In this document: positions 35,300 to 45,050 of the stretch, piece after piece | Layout: every line of letters begins with the position of its first letter | How positions within the stretch are numbered: position 1 is the stretch's first letter | The notes under the pieces: generated by a model | What the model was told of the DNA's origin: nothing | What the model saw: the letters and a program-made list of their open reading frames with translations, nothing else | The model's database searches: none | Assembly (NCBI GenBank): GCA_950097015.1 | Contig: CATNEN010000038.1 | Span: 30,162,501 to 30,226,500, forward strand | Length of the DNA stretch: 64,000 nt | Direction of reading: 5' to 3' | Source of the DNA: Macrostomum hystrix | Taxonomy: Eukaryota > Platyhelminthes > Macrostomidae | Position numbers and translations under genes: made by a program

Positions 35300-35920
35300 C
35301 AGTTATGGTCGTAATGCCTGTCATATCAGTTATGGTCATACTGACAGTCATATCAGTTATGGTCATAGTGACAGTCATATCAGTTATGGTCATAGTGACA
35401 ATCATATCAATTATGGTCATAATGACAGTCATATCAGTTATGGTCATAGTGACAGTCATATCAGTTATGGTCATAGTGACAGTCATATCAGTTATGGTCA
35501 TAGTGACAGTCATATCAGTTATGGTCATACTGACAGTCATATCAGTTATGGTCATAGTGACAGTCATATCAGTTATGGTCATAGTGACAATCATATCAAT
35601 TATGGTCATAATGACAGTCATATCAGTTATGGTCATAGTGACAGTCATATCAGTTATGGTCATAGTGACAGTCATATCAGTTATGGTCATAGTGACAGTC
35701 ATATCAGTTATGGTCATACTGACAGTCATATCAGTTATGGTCATAGTGACAGTCATATCAGTTATGGTCATAGTGACAATCATATCAATTATGGTCATAA
35801 TGACAGTCATACCAGCTATGATCATAATGGTAGCCGTACCAGTATAGTCATAATGGCGGTCATACGAGTCATGGTCATATTGTAAGTCATACCAGATATC
35901 GTCATATCACAGTCACAATC
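35300..35920. repeat. 27-bp minisatellite with 189-bp higher-order unit
   Basis: Units contain CAGTTATGGTCATAGTGACA. Marker CTGACAGTC recurs at 35341, 35530 and 35719, i.e. every 7 units. It fills intron 11. Both strands are open because the period is a multiple of 3. Confidence 0.95.
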
Positions 35921-35932
35921 GCAAAGACAAAC

Positions 35933-36313
35933 CTGTCTATTGGCCTTTCTAATCCAGTCCTTCTCCAACTTGAGCAGGCTGTGAAAGCTATGCACAGCTG
36001 TCAGCACATCAGCTCGCCGCCGAGAGGCCAGCTGGCCAGCCTGATCAACAATGGCGTGAACGCGGGCTTTCAATTCGCTAGGCAACGCTAAACCGTGTTT
36101 AGCCAGATGAGCCACGCCGGCTTCAGATAATTCGGCTGCCAACTGACTGGCGCTGGACAAATCGCTGGTGCTGACTGATCGAGTCTTTGTTGCCGCCGCC
36201 GCAGCCGCCGCAGCCGACGAAGCAGCAGCTATTGCCGCGGCGCTAGAAGCTGCTGCTAGGCGAGACTCGCTGGAATCGCACCAGGCCTCCACTAAGCGCA
36301 GGGTGTCCCAGTT
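35933..36313 (-). CDS. Dystrophin-like exon 11, spectrin repeat with Ala-rich loop
   Basis: 381-bp phase-0 exon (residues 1122-1248), acceptor CCCGGCCTAG, donor GTTTGT. NWDTLRLVEAWCDSSESRLA is helix A with the Trp. An Ala/Ser tract of about 22 residues encoded by GCN codons follows. SQLAAELSEAGVAHLAKHGL is helix B, and VHAIVDQAGQLASRRRADVL and LLKLEKDWIRKANRQ form helix C. The Ala tract is a low-complexity insertion in the A-B loop. Confidence 0.85.
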
Positions 36314-36324
36314 CTAGGCCGGGT

Positions 36325-36326
<2 letters not shown>

Positions 36327-36366
<40 letters not shown>
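36327..36366. repeat. (ATTG)n tetranucleotide run
   Basis: About ten ATTG units directly next to the exon-11 acceptor and fused to the 38-bp array. Confidence 0.9.
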
Positions 36367-36367
<1 letters not shown>

Positions 36368-36825
36368 TATTGATGTAGGAATACAATGGATTGCTAATCT
36401 ATCCCCATTGATGTAGGAATACAATGGATTGCTAATCTATCCCCATTGATGTAGGAATACAATGGATTGCTAATCTATCCCCATTGATGTAGGAATACAA
36501 TGGATTGCTAATCTATCCCCATTGATGTAGGAATACAATGGATTGCTAATCTATCCCCATTGATGTAGGAATACAATGGATTGCTAATCTATCCCCATTG
36601 ATGTAGGAATACAATGGATTGCTAATCTATCCCCATTGATGTAGGAATACAATGGATTGCTAATCTATCCCCATTGATGTAGGAATACAATGGATTGCTA
36701 ATCTATCCCCATTGATGTAGGAATACAATGGATTGCTAATCTATCCCCATTGATGTAGGAATACAATGGATTGCTAATCTATCCCCATTGATGTAGGAAT
36801 ACAATGGATTGCTAATTCATCCCTT
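36367..36825. repeat. 38-bp minisatellite, 12 near-identical copies
   Basis: Units contain GATGTAGGAATACAATGGAT and TGCTAATCTATCCCCATT. Nearly no variation, which suggests very recent expansion. A decayed relative sits at 36870-36910. It fills intron 10. Confidence 0.96.
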
Positions 36826-36940
36826 TAAAAAAAGAAAATAATTTATTGATAACCCATTCCATTTAAAGGCCTAAAATTGGATTGCTAATTTATCTCATCG
36901 AATGGGGAAAATAATAGGACTAAATTAATCCGTAGCTTAC

Positions 36941-37252
36941 CTCCAGCCTCGTGAGCAGCTCGGACCTGCGAGCAGTCAGCTTCTCCTGCACCGGAGTCAG
37001 TCCGTTAGCAACAGCTTCTGACCTGGCAACCAGAGCGGCCCTGTAGGCCTCTTCGCAGTAGGTGGCCAGTTCCCCAACCAGTTCCTTAGTGGCGCCAGCT
37101 TTCGGCGCCAAAGCTGACACGTCTGCGATGGCGCCGTCTAATTCAGCGATTTGCGATTTCAAATCTGAACGAGATTCGACTCGCACCAGGGCCAGGGTGT
37201 TGGCGAATTCGTTCATGTCCAGGGTCCAGTTTTCTAGTTCTTGCAGTTGCGA
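36941..37252 (-). CDS. Dystrophin-like exon 10, spectrin repeat
   Basis: 312-bp phase-0 exon (residues 1018-1121), acceptor AAATTTTCAG, donor GTAAGC. SQLQELENWTLDMNEFANTL is a repeat helix A with the conserved Trp. The helix B region is ELATYCEEAYRAALVARSEA, and the exon ends in QEKLTARRSELLTRLE. The 5' boundary lies 36 nt upstream of the first Met because the open frame plus acceptor extends there. Confidence 0.87.
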
Positions 37253-37274
37253 CTGAAAATTTTACCGTTCGGAG

Positions 37275-38225
37275 AGATTAGCCAGGTGAGAATATCAGGG
37301 GTAGAATAGCCAGGTGAGAATATCAGGGGTAGAATAGCCAGGTGAGAATATCAGGGGTAGAATAGCCAGGTGAGAATATCAGGGGTAGAATAGCCAGGTG
37401 AGAATATCAGGGGTAGAATAGCCAGGTGAGAATATCAGGGGTAGAATAGCCAGGTGAGAATATCAGGGGTAGAATAGCCAGGTGAGAATATCAGGGGGAG
37501 AATAGCCAGGTGAGAATATCAGGGGTAGAATAGCCAGGTGAGAATATCAGGGGGAGAATAGCCAGGTGAGAATATCAGGGGTAGAATAGAATAGCCAGGT
37601 GAGAATATCAGGGGGAGAATAGCCAGGTGAGAATATCAGGGGTAGAATAGCCAGGTGAGAATATCAGGGGTAGAATAGCCAGGTGAGAATATCAGGGGTA
37701 GAATAGCCAGGTGAGAATATCAGGGGTAGAATAGCCAGGTGAGAATATCAGGGGGAGAATAGCCAGGTGAGAATAACAGGGGTAGAATAGCCAGGTGAGA
37801 ATATCAGGGGGAGAATAGCCAGGTGAGAATATCAGGGGTAGAATAGCCAGGTGAGAATATCAGGGGGAGAATAGCCAGGTGAGAATATCAGGGGTAGAAT
37901 AGCCAGGTGAGAATATCAGGGGGAGAATAGCCAGGTGAGAATATCAGGGGTAGAATAGCCAGGTGAGAATATCAGGGGGAGAATAGCCAGGTGAGAATAT
38001 CAGGGGGAGAATAGCCAGGTGAGAATATCAGGGGTAGAATAGCCAGGTGAGAATATCAGGGGTAGAATAGCCAGGTGAGAATATCAGGGGTAGAATAGCC
38101 AGGTGAGAATATCAGGGGTAGAATAGCCAGGTGAGAATATCAGGGGTAGAATAGCCAGGTGAGAATATCAGGGGGAGAATAGCCAGGTGAGAATATCAGG
38201 GGGAGAATAGCCAGGTGAGAATATC
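37275..38225. repeat. 28-bp minisatellite, ~34 copies
   Basis: Units contain CCAGGTGAGAATATCAGGGG. It fills intron 9. Two variants (GGTAG/GGGAG) and one 5-bp insertion are seen. Decayed AGAATAG words continue almost to the exon-9 donor (38519). Confidence 0.95.
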
Positions 38226-38519
38226 AGAGAAAATAATGACCAAAGACAGAATAGCCAAGAGAATAATATTTATTGAAGAATGGATAAGGGAAGAATCATT
38301 AGGGGAGAATGTCTAAGGGAAGAATCATTAGGGGAGAATGTCTAAGGGAAAAATCCTTTTTGAAGAATGTATAAGGGTCCAAGGGAGGAATCTTATGCGA
38401 AGGGTGTTCAGGAAAAGAATTTTAAGGGAGAGAGGTAGCATGTTACAGAGAATGGCCGACAGAGAAATAGCCAAGGGGGGAATTTCCAGTAATAGAATAA
38501 GGTTTTCCGAGAAACTCAC

Positions 38520-39110
38520 GCAAATTTTTGCCCGCTTAGCAACTAAATCGCCAACAAATTTGGCGCGGCTCTCCGCTCGGCTAGCCAAATCCGACAGTCG
38601 CCTGATGAGTGCGCCAGCCGCTGTCTGCCTATCAGGCTGGCTGCCATCGTTGGCCAACGCTTCTAGCCTGGCCAGACTCTCGCCGCCTCGCCGTTGCAAT
38701 AAATCTACTAGATTAGCCAGATGTCGATGCCGTTCAATCAGGCCACCGTCAGCCGCTTTGTTATTCTTCTTATCTTTGACGCCGTCGTCCTCGACATCGT
38801 CGTCATCGTCGGAAGCGACGGCGATTGGCCGACGCAATAATAGCGCAACCTCATCGCACCAGGCCTCAGTTTCGCCTATTAGGCGCCAGAGTGGATCGCG
38901 CAGCTCTCTACTCGCTCGCTTGTGCAATTCGGCTAAGGCGTCGAATGCGGCTAGCCAATCAGAGCTGAACTCGGCGTAATCTCTCTCCACCAGCTGCTGG
39001 GTGCGAGACGCCTGCTCCACTGGGCCGCTGGGATTGGCTGGCGCAGAGCTCAGGCTGCACTGCAGCTCTGATAGTCTGGTGGCCAAGTCTCGATGCTGCG
39101 GATCCAGCTC
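38520..39110 (-). CDS. Dystrophin-like exon 9, spectrin repeats with acidic loop
   Basis: 591-bp phase-0 exon (residues 821-1017), acceptor TATTAACTGCAG, donor GTGAGT. HRDLATRLSELQCSLSSAP leads into DWLAAFDALAELHKRASREL, then PLWRLIGETEAWCDEVALLL. After that comes an Asp-rich stretch (SDDDDDVEDD) with a Lys patch, and later RHLANLVDLLQRRGGESLAR. The acidic/basic insertion is not typical of the repeat fold and is probably a surface loop. The plus-strand frame here is also open but is only a shadow. Confidence 0.85.
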
Positions 39111-39224
39111 CTGCAGTTAATATAAACTGGCGAATTAACAGACTATTGAGACTTTGTTGAATGAGCAAGTTAATGAGCAGTCATATGAGCACTTGAATTA
39201 TCAGTGATTAAGGAGATACATGAG

Positions 39225-39670
39225 CCAGTAAATAAAGAGTTAAAAGAGCCTGTAAATGAGTCGGTAAAGGATCAGGTAAATGGGCAGGTAAATGAGCAGG
39301 TAAATTAACAGGTAAATGAGCAGACCAATGAGTACTTAAACGTGCAGCTGAATAAAGAGCAGGTAAATGAGCAGACCAATGAGTATTTAAACGTGTAGTT
39401 GAATAAAGAGCAGGTAAATAAGCAGGTAAATTGGCAGGTAAATGAGCAGGTAAATGAGCAGGTAAATGAGCAGGAAAATGAGAAGGAAAATGAGCAGACC
39501 AATGAGTATTTAAACGTGCAGCAGAATAAAGAGGTAAATGAGCAGATAAATAAGCAGGTAAATTATCTGTGATTTAGTAGATGAATGAGCAGGTAAATGA
39601 GCAGATAAATAAGCAGGTAAATTATCAGTGATTTAGTTGATGAATGAGCAGGTAAATGAGCAGTTGAATG
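39225..39670. repeat. Degenerate ~12-bp array
   Basis: Repeated AATGAGCAGGTA words with larger blocks (AGACCAATGAGTATTTAAAC). It fills most of intron 8. Confidence 0.88.
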
Positions 39671-39712
39671 ACTGGATAAATGTGAGACCACAGATGGCTG
39701 TCAGAAACAAAC

Positions 39713-40240
39713 CTTCATCTCAGCCAGACGCTCAGCAGCCTCCTCAGCAAGCGGAGCCAGCTGTCCGCCAACCTGACCGGCTGAGGCCTGCAAAAACTCG
39801 CGCTGCCTATTCAGAGCCAGCCGGAGCTGCGTCAGGCACTCGTAGAAGCATCTGACACGGTCGGCCACGGCTGCTCGCCTCTGACAATCTTGCCAAAGTG
39901 TGCTCAGCTCCGACCAGCGCTGCTCAATCTCTTCTAGGAGTTCCTGGATTTCCAGGGCGCTCTCGGCCGGCACTCGATCCTGGGCGATGCAGGAATCGCC
40001 GAGTTGGCGAACTGCAATCAATCTCGGCTCCCAGGCGCGCAGTTCGTCGCGAATGTCGTCTAGCAGCAGGCGGTGCTGATCGGCGGACAGTTTCTCGGCT
40101 GCGTCACCGTTGCCAGCATCCTGTTGATTCAATTGGCTGCGCCGGCTGGCTTCAACTAGACTGCTGCGAGCGCTGTGGGTGATTGCGGCCAGTTCTAGCA
40201 TCGATTCGATGCGATCGAACCAGTCCAATAGGCTGCGCAC
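39713..40240 (-). CDS. Dystrophin-like exon 8, spectrin repeats
   Basis: 528-bp phase-0 exon (residues 645-820), acceptor CGCCATCCCCAG, donor GTTTGT. Helix A of one repeat is VRSLLDWFDRIESMLELAAI. IQELLEEIEQRWSELSTLWQ is helix C, and LTQLRLALNRQREFLQAS starts the next repeat. LAPLAEEAAERLAEMK ends the exon in a predicted coiled coil. The open frame continues upstream of the acceptor without a stop, so the pyrimidine tract decided the start. Confidence 0.85.
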
Positions 40241-40426
40241 CTGGGGATGGCGATGTTGTGAAGACAAGCTAGATATTTTTAGAATTTCACATTAGAACTA
40301 CACTACTGATCAAAGTAGAGAAGTAAGAGAAAGCGAGATATTTTTTACTCAGCCTGACTTTTTCGTACGACTTTATAGTGTCGGAGCCAATAATATCAGA
40401 CTGTATGTGAGAGACAAGCCGCAAAC

Positions 40427-40693
40427 CTTGTAGTTCAAATCGTCCACAACGCTGTCAGCGCCCTCTTTCTCATCGGCAGCCGAGGCGGATTCGGCCGACG
40501 CCGAGATGGGCATTACCGGGCGAAGATCGCTGAAGTCGCCGGCTTTCCATTTCGATAGCTTCTCGCGCAATGCGGCGACGCATCTCTCGTTGTCATGACA
40601 GGCGGCTGACACCTCCTCGGCTGTGGTCTCAAGCTTGCGAACGCAACTGGCTAAAGACTTCGCCTTGGCCTCCTGGGTGTCCGACGAGAATAC
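40427..40693 (-). CDS. Dystrophin-like exon 7, rod segment
   Basis: 267-bp phase-0 exon (residues 556-644), acceptor AATTTCGCAG. The only in-frame donor before the frame becomes implausible is GTTTGC, after AACTACAAG. The content is helical and charged (SLASCVRKLETTAEEVSAAC, ALREKLSKWKAGDFSDLRP), followed by a Ser/Ala/Glu-rich loop. It lacks a clear helix-C Trp, so it probably carries a repeat A-B region plus an insertion. Reading frame and phases agree with both neighbours. Confidence 0.8.
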
Positions 40694-40719
40694 CTGCGAA
40701 ATTCAGAACGAATAGTCTA

Positions 40720-41255
40720 CGTTTAGACAGAGATTCGACTGTCTAAAACCCAATTAGACAGATTCGACTGTCTAAAACCCAATTAGACAGATTCGACTGT
40801 CTAAAACCCAATTAGACAGAGATTCGACTGTCTAAAACCCAATTAGACAGAGATTCGACTGTCTAAAACCCAATTAGACAGAGATTCGACTGTCTAAAAC
40901 CCAAATAGACAGAGATTCGACTGTCTAAAACCCAATTAGACAGAGATTCGACTGTCTAAAACCCAATTAGACAGAGATTCGACTGTCTAAAACCCAATTA
41001 GACAGAGATTCGACTGTCTAAAACCCAATTAGACAGAGATTCGACTGTCTAAAACCCAAATAGACAGAGATTCGACTGTCTAAAACCCAATTAGACAGAG
41101 ATTCGACTGTCTAAAACCCAAATAGACAGAGATTCGACTGTCTAAAACCCAATTAGACAGATTCGACTGTCTAAAACCCAATTAGACAGAGATTCGACTG
41201 TCTAAAACCCAAATAGACAGATTCGACTGTCTAAAACCCAATTAGACATAGACGG
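40720..41255. repeat. 31-bp hairpin-forming minisatellite, ~17 copies
   Basis: Each unit contains TTAGACAG...CTGTCTAA, perfect 8-bp inverted arms around an 8-nt loop, then AACCCAA. A 26-bp variant lacks part of the loop. It fills intron 6 from 27 nt before the exon-6 side acceptor of exon 7; decayed units extend to ~41395. Confidence 0.95.
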
Positions 41256-41439
41256 AGAAATTGAAAGTGTTAAAAAGTCAATTAGACAAAGACTTTGAAA
41301 GTGTTAAAAAGTCAATTAGACAGAGAATTTGAAAGTGTTAAAAAGTAAATTAGAAAGAGAGATTCAACGTGTCGAAAAGTCAATTAGAGAGATTGTACAA
41401 AAACGTTGAGTCGAGAATTGGGTTACAGTGAGAACGCAC

Positions 41440-41619
41440 CACATCTCTAAGAAGACTTTCGTCCTCTTCAAACTGTCTCCAAGCCAGCAGGGCGGATTGT
41501 AAATCAGAGAATCTCTCCGATATGTAGGCCATTGTGTCGGTCCATCTGGCGGCCAGGGCTTCAATGCAAGCCTCCGTGCCGCTCTCGCCGTTCGGGTCGG
41601 CGTCCAACACGAGGGCGTC
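41440..41619 (-). CDS. Dystrophin-like exon 6, spectrin repeat segment
   Basis: 180-bp phase-0 exon (residues 496-555), acceptor CTTTAACGCAG, donor GTGCGT (weak at +3/+4). The Trp motif ALAARWTDTMAYISERFSDLQ is a repeat helix C, equivalent to LGDRWANICRWTEDRWVLLQ of dystrophin repeat 2. ALLAWRQFEEDESLLRDV starts the next repeat. The opening DALVLDADPNGESG is an acidic loop. Confidence 0.87.
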
Positions 41620-41729
41620 CTGCGTTAAAGCGAGTTTTTTTTATAAATGTACTGTTACCTAAGAATTATAAAATATTCTTTTTAGGCATTTGATTATCCG
41701 AATTAAACAGGTGAGGTCTGGGGCTCGAA

Positions 41730-41905
41730 TCTTAGCTCAAATGAAGCAAAGGACTGAAAATCTAAACTCATTGCTAGTGCCGATTTAACAGCTGAAGCAA
41801 CGCGGATTTAAGTGTCTTGCTTAAGGATTCAAATTGTTCTAACGGAGTCGAGAATCGAACCCCCGACCTTCAAGTTTGGAGTTGGACGCTCCAAATACTA
41901 GGCTT
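41730..41905 (-). mobile_element. SINE-B copy
   Basis: The reverse strand carries GGGTTCGATTCTCGACTCC (B box) and the body TTGAATCCTTAAGCAAGACA. It lies in intron 5. Confidence 0.6.
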
Positions 41906-42111
41906 AAGTCCCAATTTAAGGAGCAAGACACTAAATACATTATTGTTACACGTTATCCTACTTAAATATACACAAATTTAGATAGCTGGGTCAATGCCCC
42001 TTTCCAGTCCACGGACTGAAAAGCTGTACGCAGCTTTTGTTAGCTTGCCGTACATCTGGTTTAAATCTTATCTGATTCCATCTGCAACAGTCTTGAATAT
42101 CTGATTCCCAC

Positions 42112-42756
42112 CTGCACCGATGCCACAAGAGCCTCTTGCGCCTCGAGCGAGTCTTGAAACTCCCGGTGCGCCCGCAGCTGACGCTTGATGTCTTCAACAA
42201 ACGGTCCGACGCCCGATGAAGTCTCGTCTTCGATTCGATCCTCGGCCCAGTGCAGGAAGGCGCCGAGGCGGCGAATATCCCGCTCCTGTAGAGCCGCCAA
42301 ATGACGGCGAAGTTTTTCTTCTTTAGCAACGGCGGCTTTGCGCAACGAGTCCCACCGGGTCTGCAACAGTTGCACCTGCGATTGCACCTCCTTGCGAGCA
42401 GCCGGACTCAATTCGGACTTGGCGCCATCATCGGCGCTGGTTGAGCTCAGTAGGGCGTCGGCTAATTCAAGAACGCAGCGAACATCCTCCTGATTGTCTG
42501 TCAGCTGTTCCGTGACAGCTTCGTGATCGCGATAGAGCCGGCGAGCTTCACGAACGAGAATTAGATCGGCTTCGGGCACCGGTTGGGCTGCGTTTCTGTT
42601 GTCAACGCCCGCTTCCAGAAGATCTTCCACCGACGAAGCCGTTGTCGGCGATGTTGGCGAAGACAGCACTAAATCTTCAGCTTCAAATAGCCAGCCTAGG
42701 CAACGCTCCAGCGAGTGCTGATAGTCTCGGAGTAGAGCTGGCTGCGGCTGCTGAGG
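42112..42756 (-). CDS. Dystrophin-like exon 5, spectrin repeats 1-2
   Basis: 645-bp exon (215 codons, residues 281-495), acceptor ATTTCACAG, donor GTGGGA, phase 0 both sides. SLERCLGWLFEAEDLV opens repeat 1. VQLLQTRWDSLRKAAVAKEE is the helix C Trp motif, and LGAFLHWAEDRIED begins the next repeat, followed by GPFVEDIKRQLRAHREFQD. The order and spacing match human dystrophin repeats 1-2 (LGWLLSAED, LLNSRWECLR, DLEDLKRQVQQHK). An Arg/Lys-rich helix is conserved. Confidence 0.92.
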
Positions 42757-42799
42757 CTGTGAAATTTTAGATAGAATTAATTTTTTGTCGTTGTTATTA

Positions 42800-42965
42800 G
42801 CCCACGGTGGTCCGGAGTTCAAATCTCAGCCCCAATGAAAGCAGTTTGTGTCTATAAAATTGGATACCAGCATCAGCTGGGGTAGAAATTTGGTGAATGT
42901 GACATCCCACCGTTCCAGTCCACGGACTAAACAGCTGTACGTCTGTGGACAGGTGAAAAATAATA
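42800..42965 (+). mobile_element. SINE-B-related fragment, plus orientation
   Basis: GGTCCGGAGTTCAAATCTCA (B-box-like) is followed by ATCAGCTGGGG and the tail TCCAGTCCACGGACTAAACA. It lies next to exon 5 in intron 4. Confidence 0.45.
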
Positions 42966-43397
42966 GCTAGGGTTCGTAGTTTATCTAAATATATTGAGTT
43001 AAGACACGCCCTATTTTTACAGGAAGTTCAGTCTCGATATGTTAATTCTCTAAGGGATTAGCACACGAAAATTAAATAAATAAAGCCTAGGTAACAATGT
43101 TGCTTAGGAATAAAAAAAGAAAGCTGTTTTCTATAAAAATTCTCTAAATAGATGCTCTAAAATTCGATGCAACACCGGATGAGTGCCTTATCTCATCCAT
43201 CTGTCTCGCTGTGTGCAATAAGACTGGTTTCTTAAAGCTTAAATCATATCAAATTACAAGTTGCATAGTCTTAGTCTAGCATCAAGACTGACCCACAATG
43301 CTGAAAATCATTATATAAAAGCTAGCTATCACACATGAATCTGACTAAATCTAGCCCCATGTATCGACTCGAAATATATAGAAATATAGAATCCACA

Positions 43398-43731
43398 ATG
43401 ATATTAATTCTTATTAGACTAGTTATCCTAACAGCCACTTTAACAGCATCACTAGCAATAGAGAAATCCTACGTCCAATTAATCAACCCAGCACTGCCGC
43501 ATGTTCAATTTCGTCTATTCGAAAACCAACCTGCGAAATCGCAGAGAGCGGCCGAAAGATTCTGTCGCAATGCAAGTTTAGCCCTGGTGGATGCTACGGA
43601 GGTTCGCTACATATGGAAACAGCTGCCCTATAATATGTCATTCTACTTGGGCAGTAGGATTGAAATGACTACAGATTATCCTGAGATTGCACGCGGTGAA
43701 GTTCTATGCTTTCCATTGCGTCGACAAAGCG
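43398..43731 (+). CDS. Nested gene exon 1: signal peptide and C-type-lectin-like domain
   Basis: 334 bp (111 codons plus 1), ended by donor GTGAGT. The chosen ATG gives a clean signal peptide, MILILIRLVILTATLTASLA, cleaved near residue 20. An in-frame ATG 63 nt upstream would bury it. The ectodomain has AAERFCRNASLALVDATEVR, the typical A..FC...LA.V helix motif of C-type-lectin-like folds, then SFYLGSR. Cys56 and Cys104 and two N-glycosylation sequons (NAS at 58, NMS at 79) are seen. No QPD/EPN-WND calcium motif is visible, so sugar binding is doubtful. It is transcribed opposite to its host gene inside intron 4. Confidence 0.72.
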
Positions 43732-44469
43732 GTGAGTCAGTTTTGACTAACGCAGTGTTTGACTGTGGCACTAAGGTCCGTGAGCTCGATTCCGCGACGA
43801 GGCCACATTCATTTGGGGCACAGCCACGGAGAGAAGGCTTGGGGTCTTATCGTGAGGGGCTTAACCTCCAAGGCACAGTGAAAGTGTACACTGCCTAAAG
43901 ATGAGAAAGTCAGGGCAGATGTACACACCCTGTGTGAGTGTGCCTGTGGCGGACTCTTAAGTCCTCGGACTGAACACAGCTGTGCACAGCTGGCCCAACT
44001 AGACTATGTGTCATTCCTATCTATATTTCTTATAAATATATATTAAACAGGGTTTTAATAGCCAATACTCGTATAAGCTGTAATATTTATTATTGGTTCA
44101 TAAGGACTTTGGAAGAATTCGAATGCTACTGTGCTTTGCGAATAATATTGCACTTAAGCTATAGAACACTGAAATTATAATGCATATTATAAGCGAATAG
44201 AAAATTCGGCATTGCCTTTCAATTAACTAATTGCGCATTTATATTCAAACGGACCTAGGACGAATTGGTCAGAAAAAAACGCTACAAAAGGCAAATATCC
44301 ATTTACTTAATTTCATTTGGTTCTATTCCGAATTCTGCGAACCAGTTCTGTCTAGAAACAGCTAATGCGCACTCAAAAATATTCTGTTTCTTCCTGGCTT
44401 GGCTACTAAAAATCTGCTATCGTTGCTGAAGAATGTAAATATTCAATTTATAGAACTGCATCTTTCCAG
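43732..44469 (+). other. Intron of the nested gene, containing SINE-A
   Basis: 738-bp intron between GTGAGT and TTTCCAG. Its first 240 bp contain a SINE-A copy that extends the exon-1 reading frame artificially to 43898. The remainder is AT-rich with no coding signal. Confidence 0.7.
43770..43975 (+). mobile_element. SINE-A copy inside the nested gene's intron
   Basis: GAGCTCGATTCCGCGACGAG, then GGCACAGTGAAAGTGTACAC and GATGAGAAAGTCAGGGCAGA. The 5' head is truncated. Confidence 0.7.
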
Positions 44470-45050
44470 GTAATAGCGAAAGTCAACGGGACGCTCTGCA
44501 AACGGTTCTCTACTGGAGCAAGCCTGGCGGAGCAGCCGGCAGTTGCCTAGTCGACGTCACCAGCATCTTGTGCAAGAAACAGCTTAGACCAGCCCGAGGA
44601 ATTCACAACAATGCCACCAATGGCGGATGTCAACCAGTTGACAGTTTTGCCATAGCAACACCGGACGACAACGAAGCCATGGAGCAACAAAAGAAGAAGC
44701 AGCGATCGGAATCAGCGGATATTCAAGGCTTCGCATCTAGCAGTACGACGGTGTGCATGAGTGCTGCGCTGTTCTGGACACTAGCAGGTGGCGCGAGCGC
44801 TCTATTGTTGTCATTAGCAACGTCAACTATTATTTTGGCCGTATGCAGCGTAAAGTTTCGCAGACGCATCAACTTAGGAATGCTAAACGGCGACGGGTCT
44901 TTCGGCTATCGCTGCCTATCTAGGCAAGCTAGCGCTAGAATGATGCTTCAACAGGCTACAGCGGCGGTTGCTAAGCAACAACACCAGCGTAGCAACGGAG
45001 GCGGCGCCAATTTGGATACTGATGATGGCAGTTCTGGATTCTTTCTTTAG
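44470..45050 (+). CDS. Nested gene exon 2: end of lectin-like domain, transmembrane segment, cytoplasmic tail
   Basis: 581 bp, acceptor CATCTTTCCAG, phase 1, stop TAG at 45050; total product 304 residues. VLYWSKPGG then SCLVDVTSILCKKQ supplies the last Cys pair of the lectin-like fold (Cys137, Cys146). A polar stalk with QQKKKQRSES follows. A membrane span (residues ~207-236) with LFWTLAGGASALLLSLA is followed by the stop-transfer KFRRR. The ~68-residue tail is Gln/Gly/Ser-rich and ends SSGFFL. Topology is type I. The closest AATAAA (45488-45493) is 440 nt downstream, so the poly(A) site is uncertain. The ligand is unknown. Confidence 0.72.

Noticed and set aside
34779-35825. 348-codon ORF joining MTITDMTV repeats to exon 12
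   Set aside because: The acceptor AACATTTCAG at exon 12 and matching phases show the repeat part is intronic.
38338-38979. 213-codon plus-strand ORF (Ser/Arg-rich)
   Set aside because: Antisense shadow of exon 9; the minus frame has spectrin-repeat composition and spliced neighbours.
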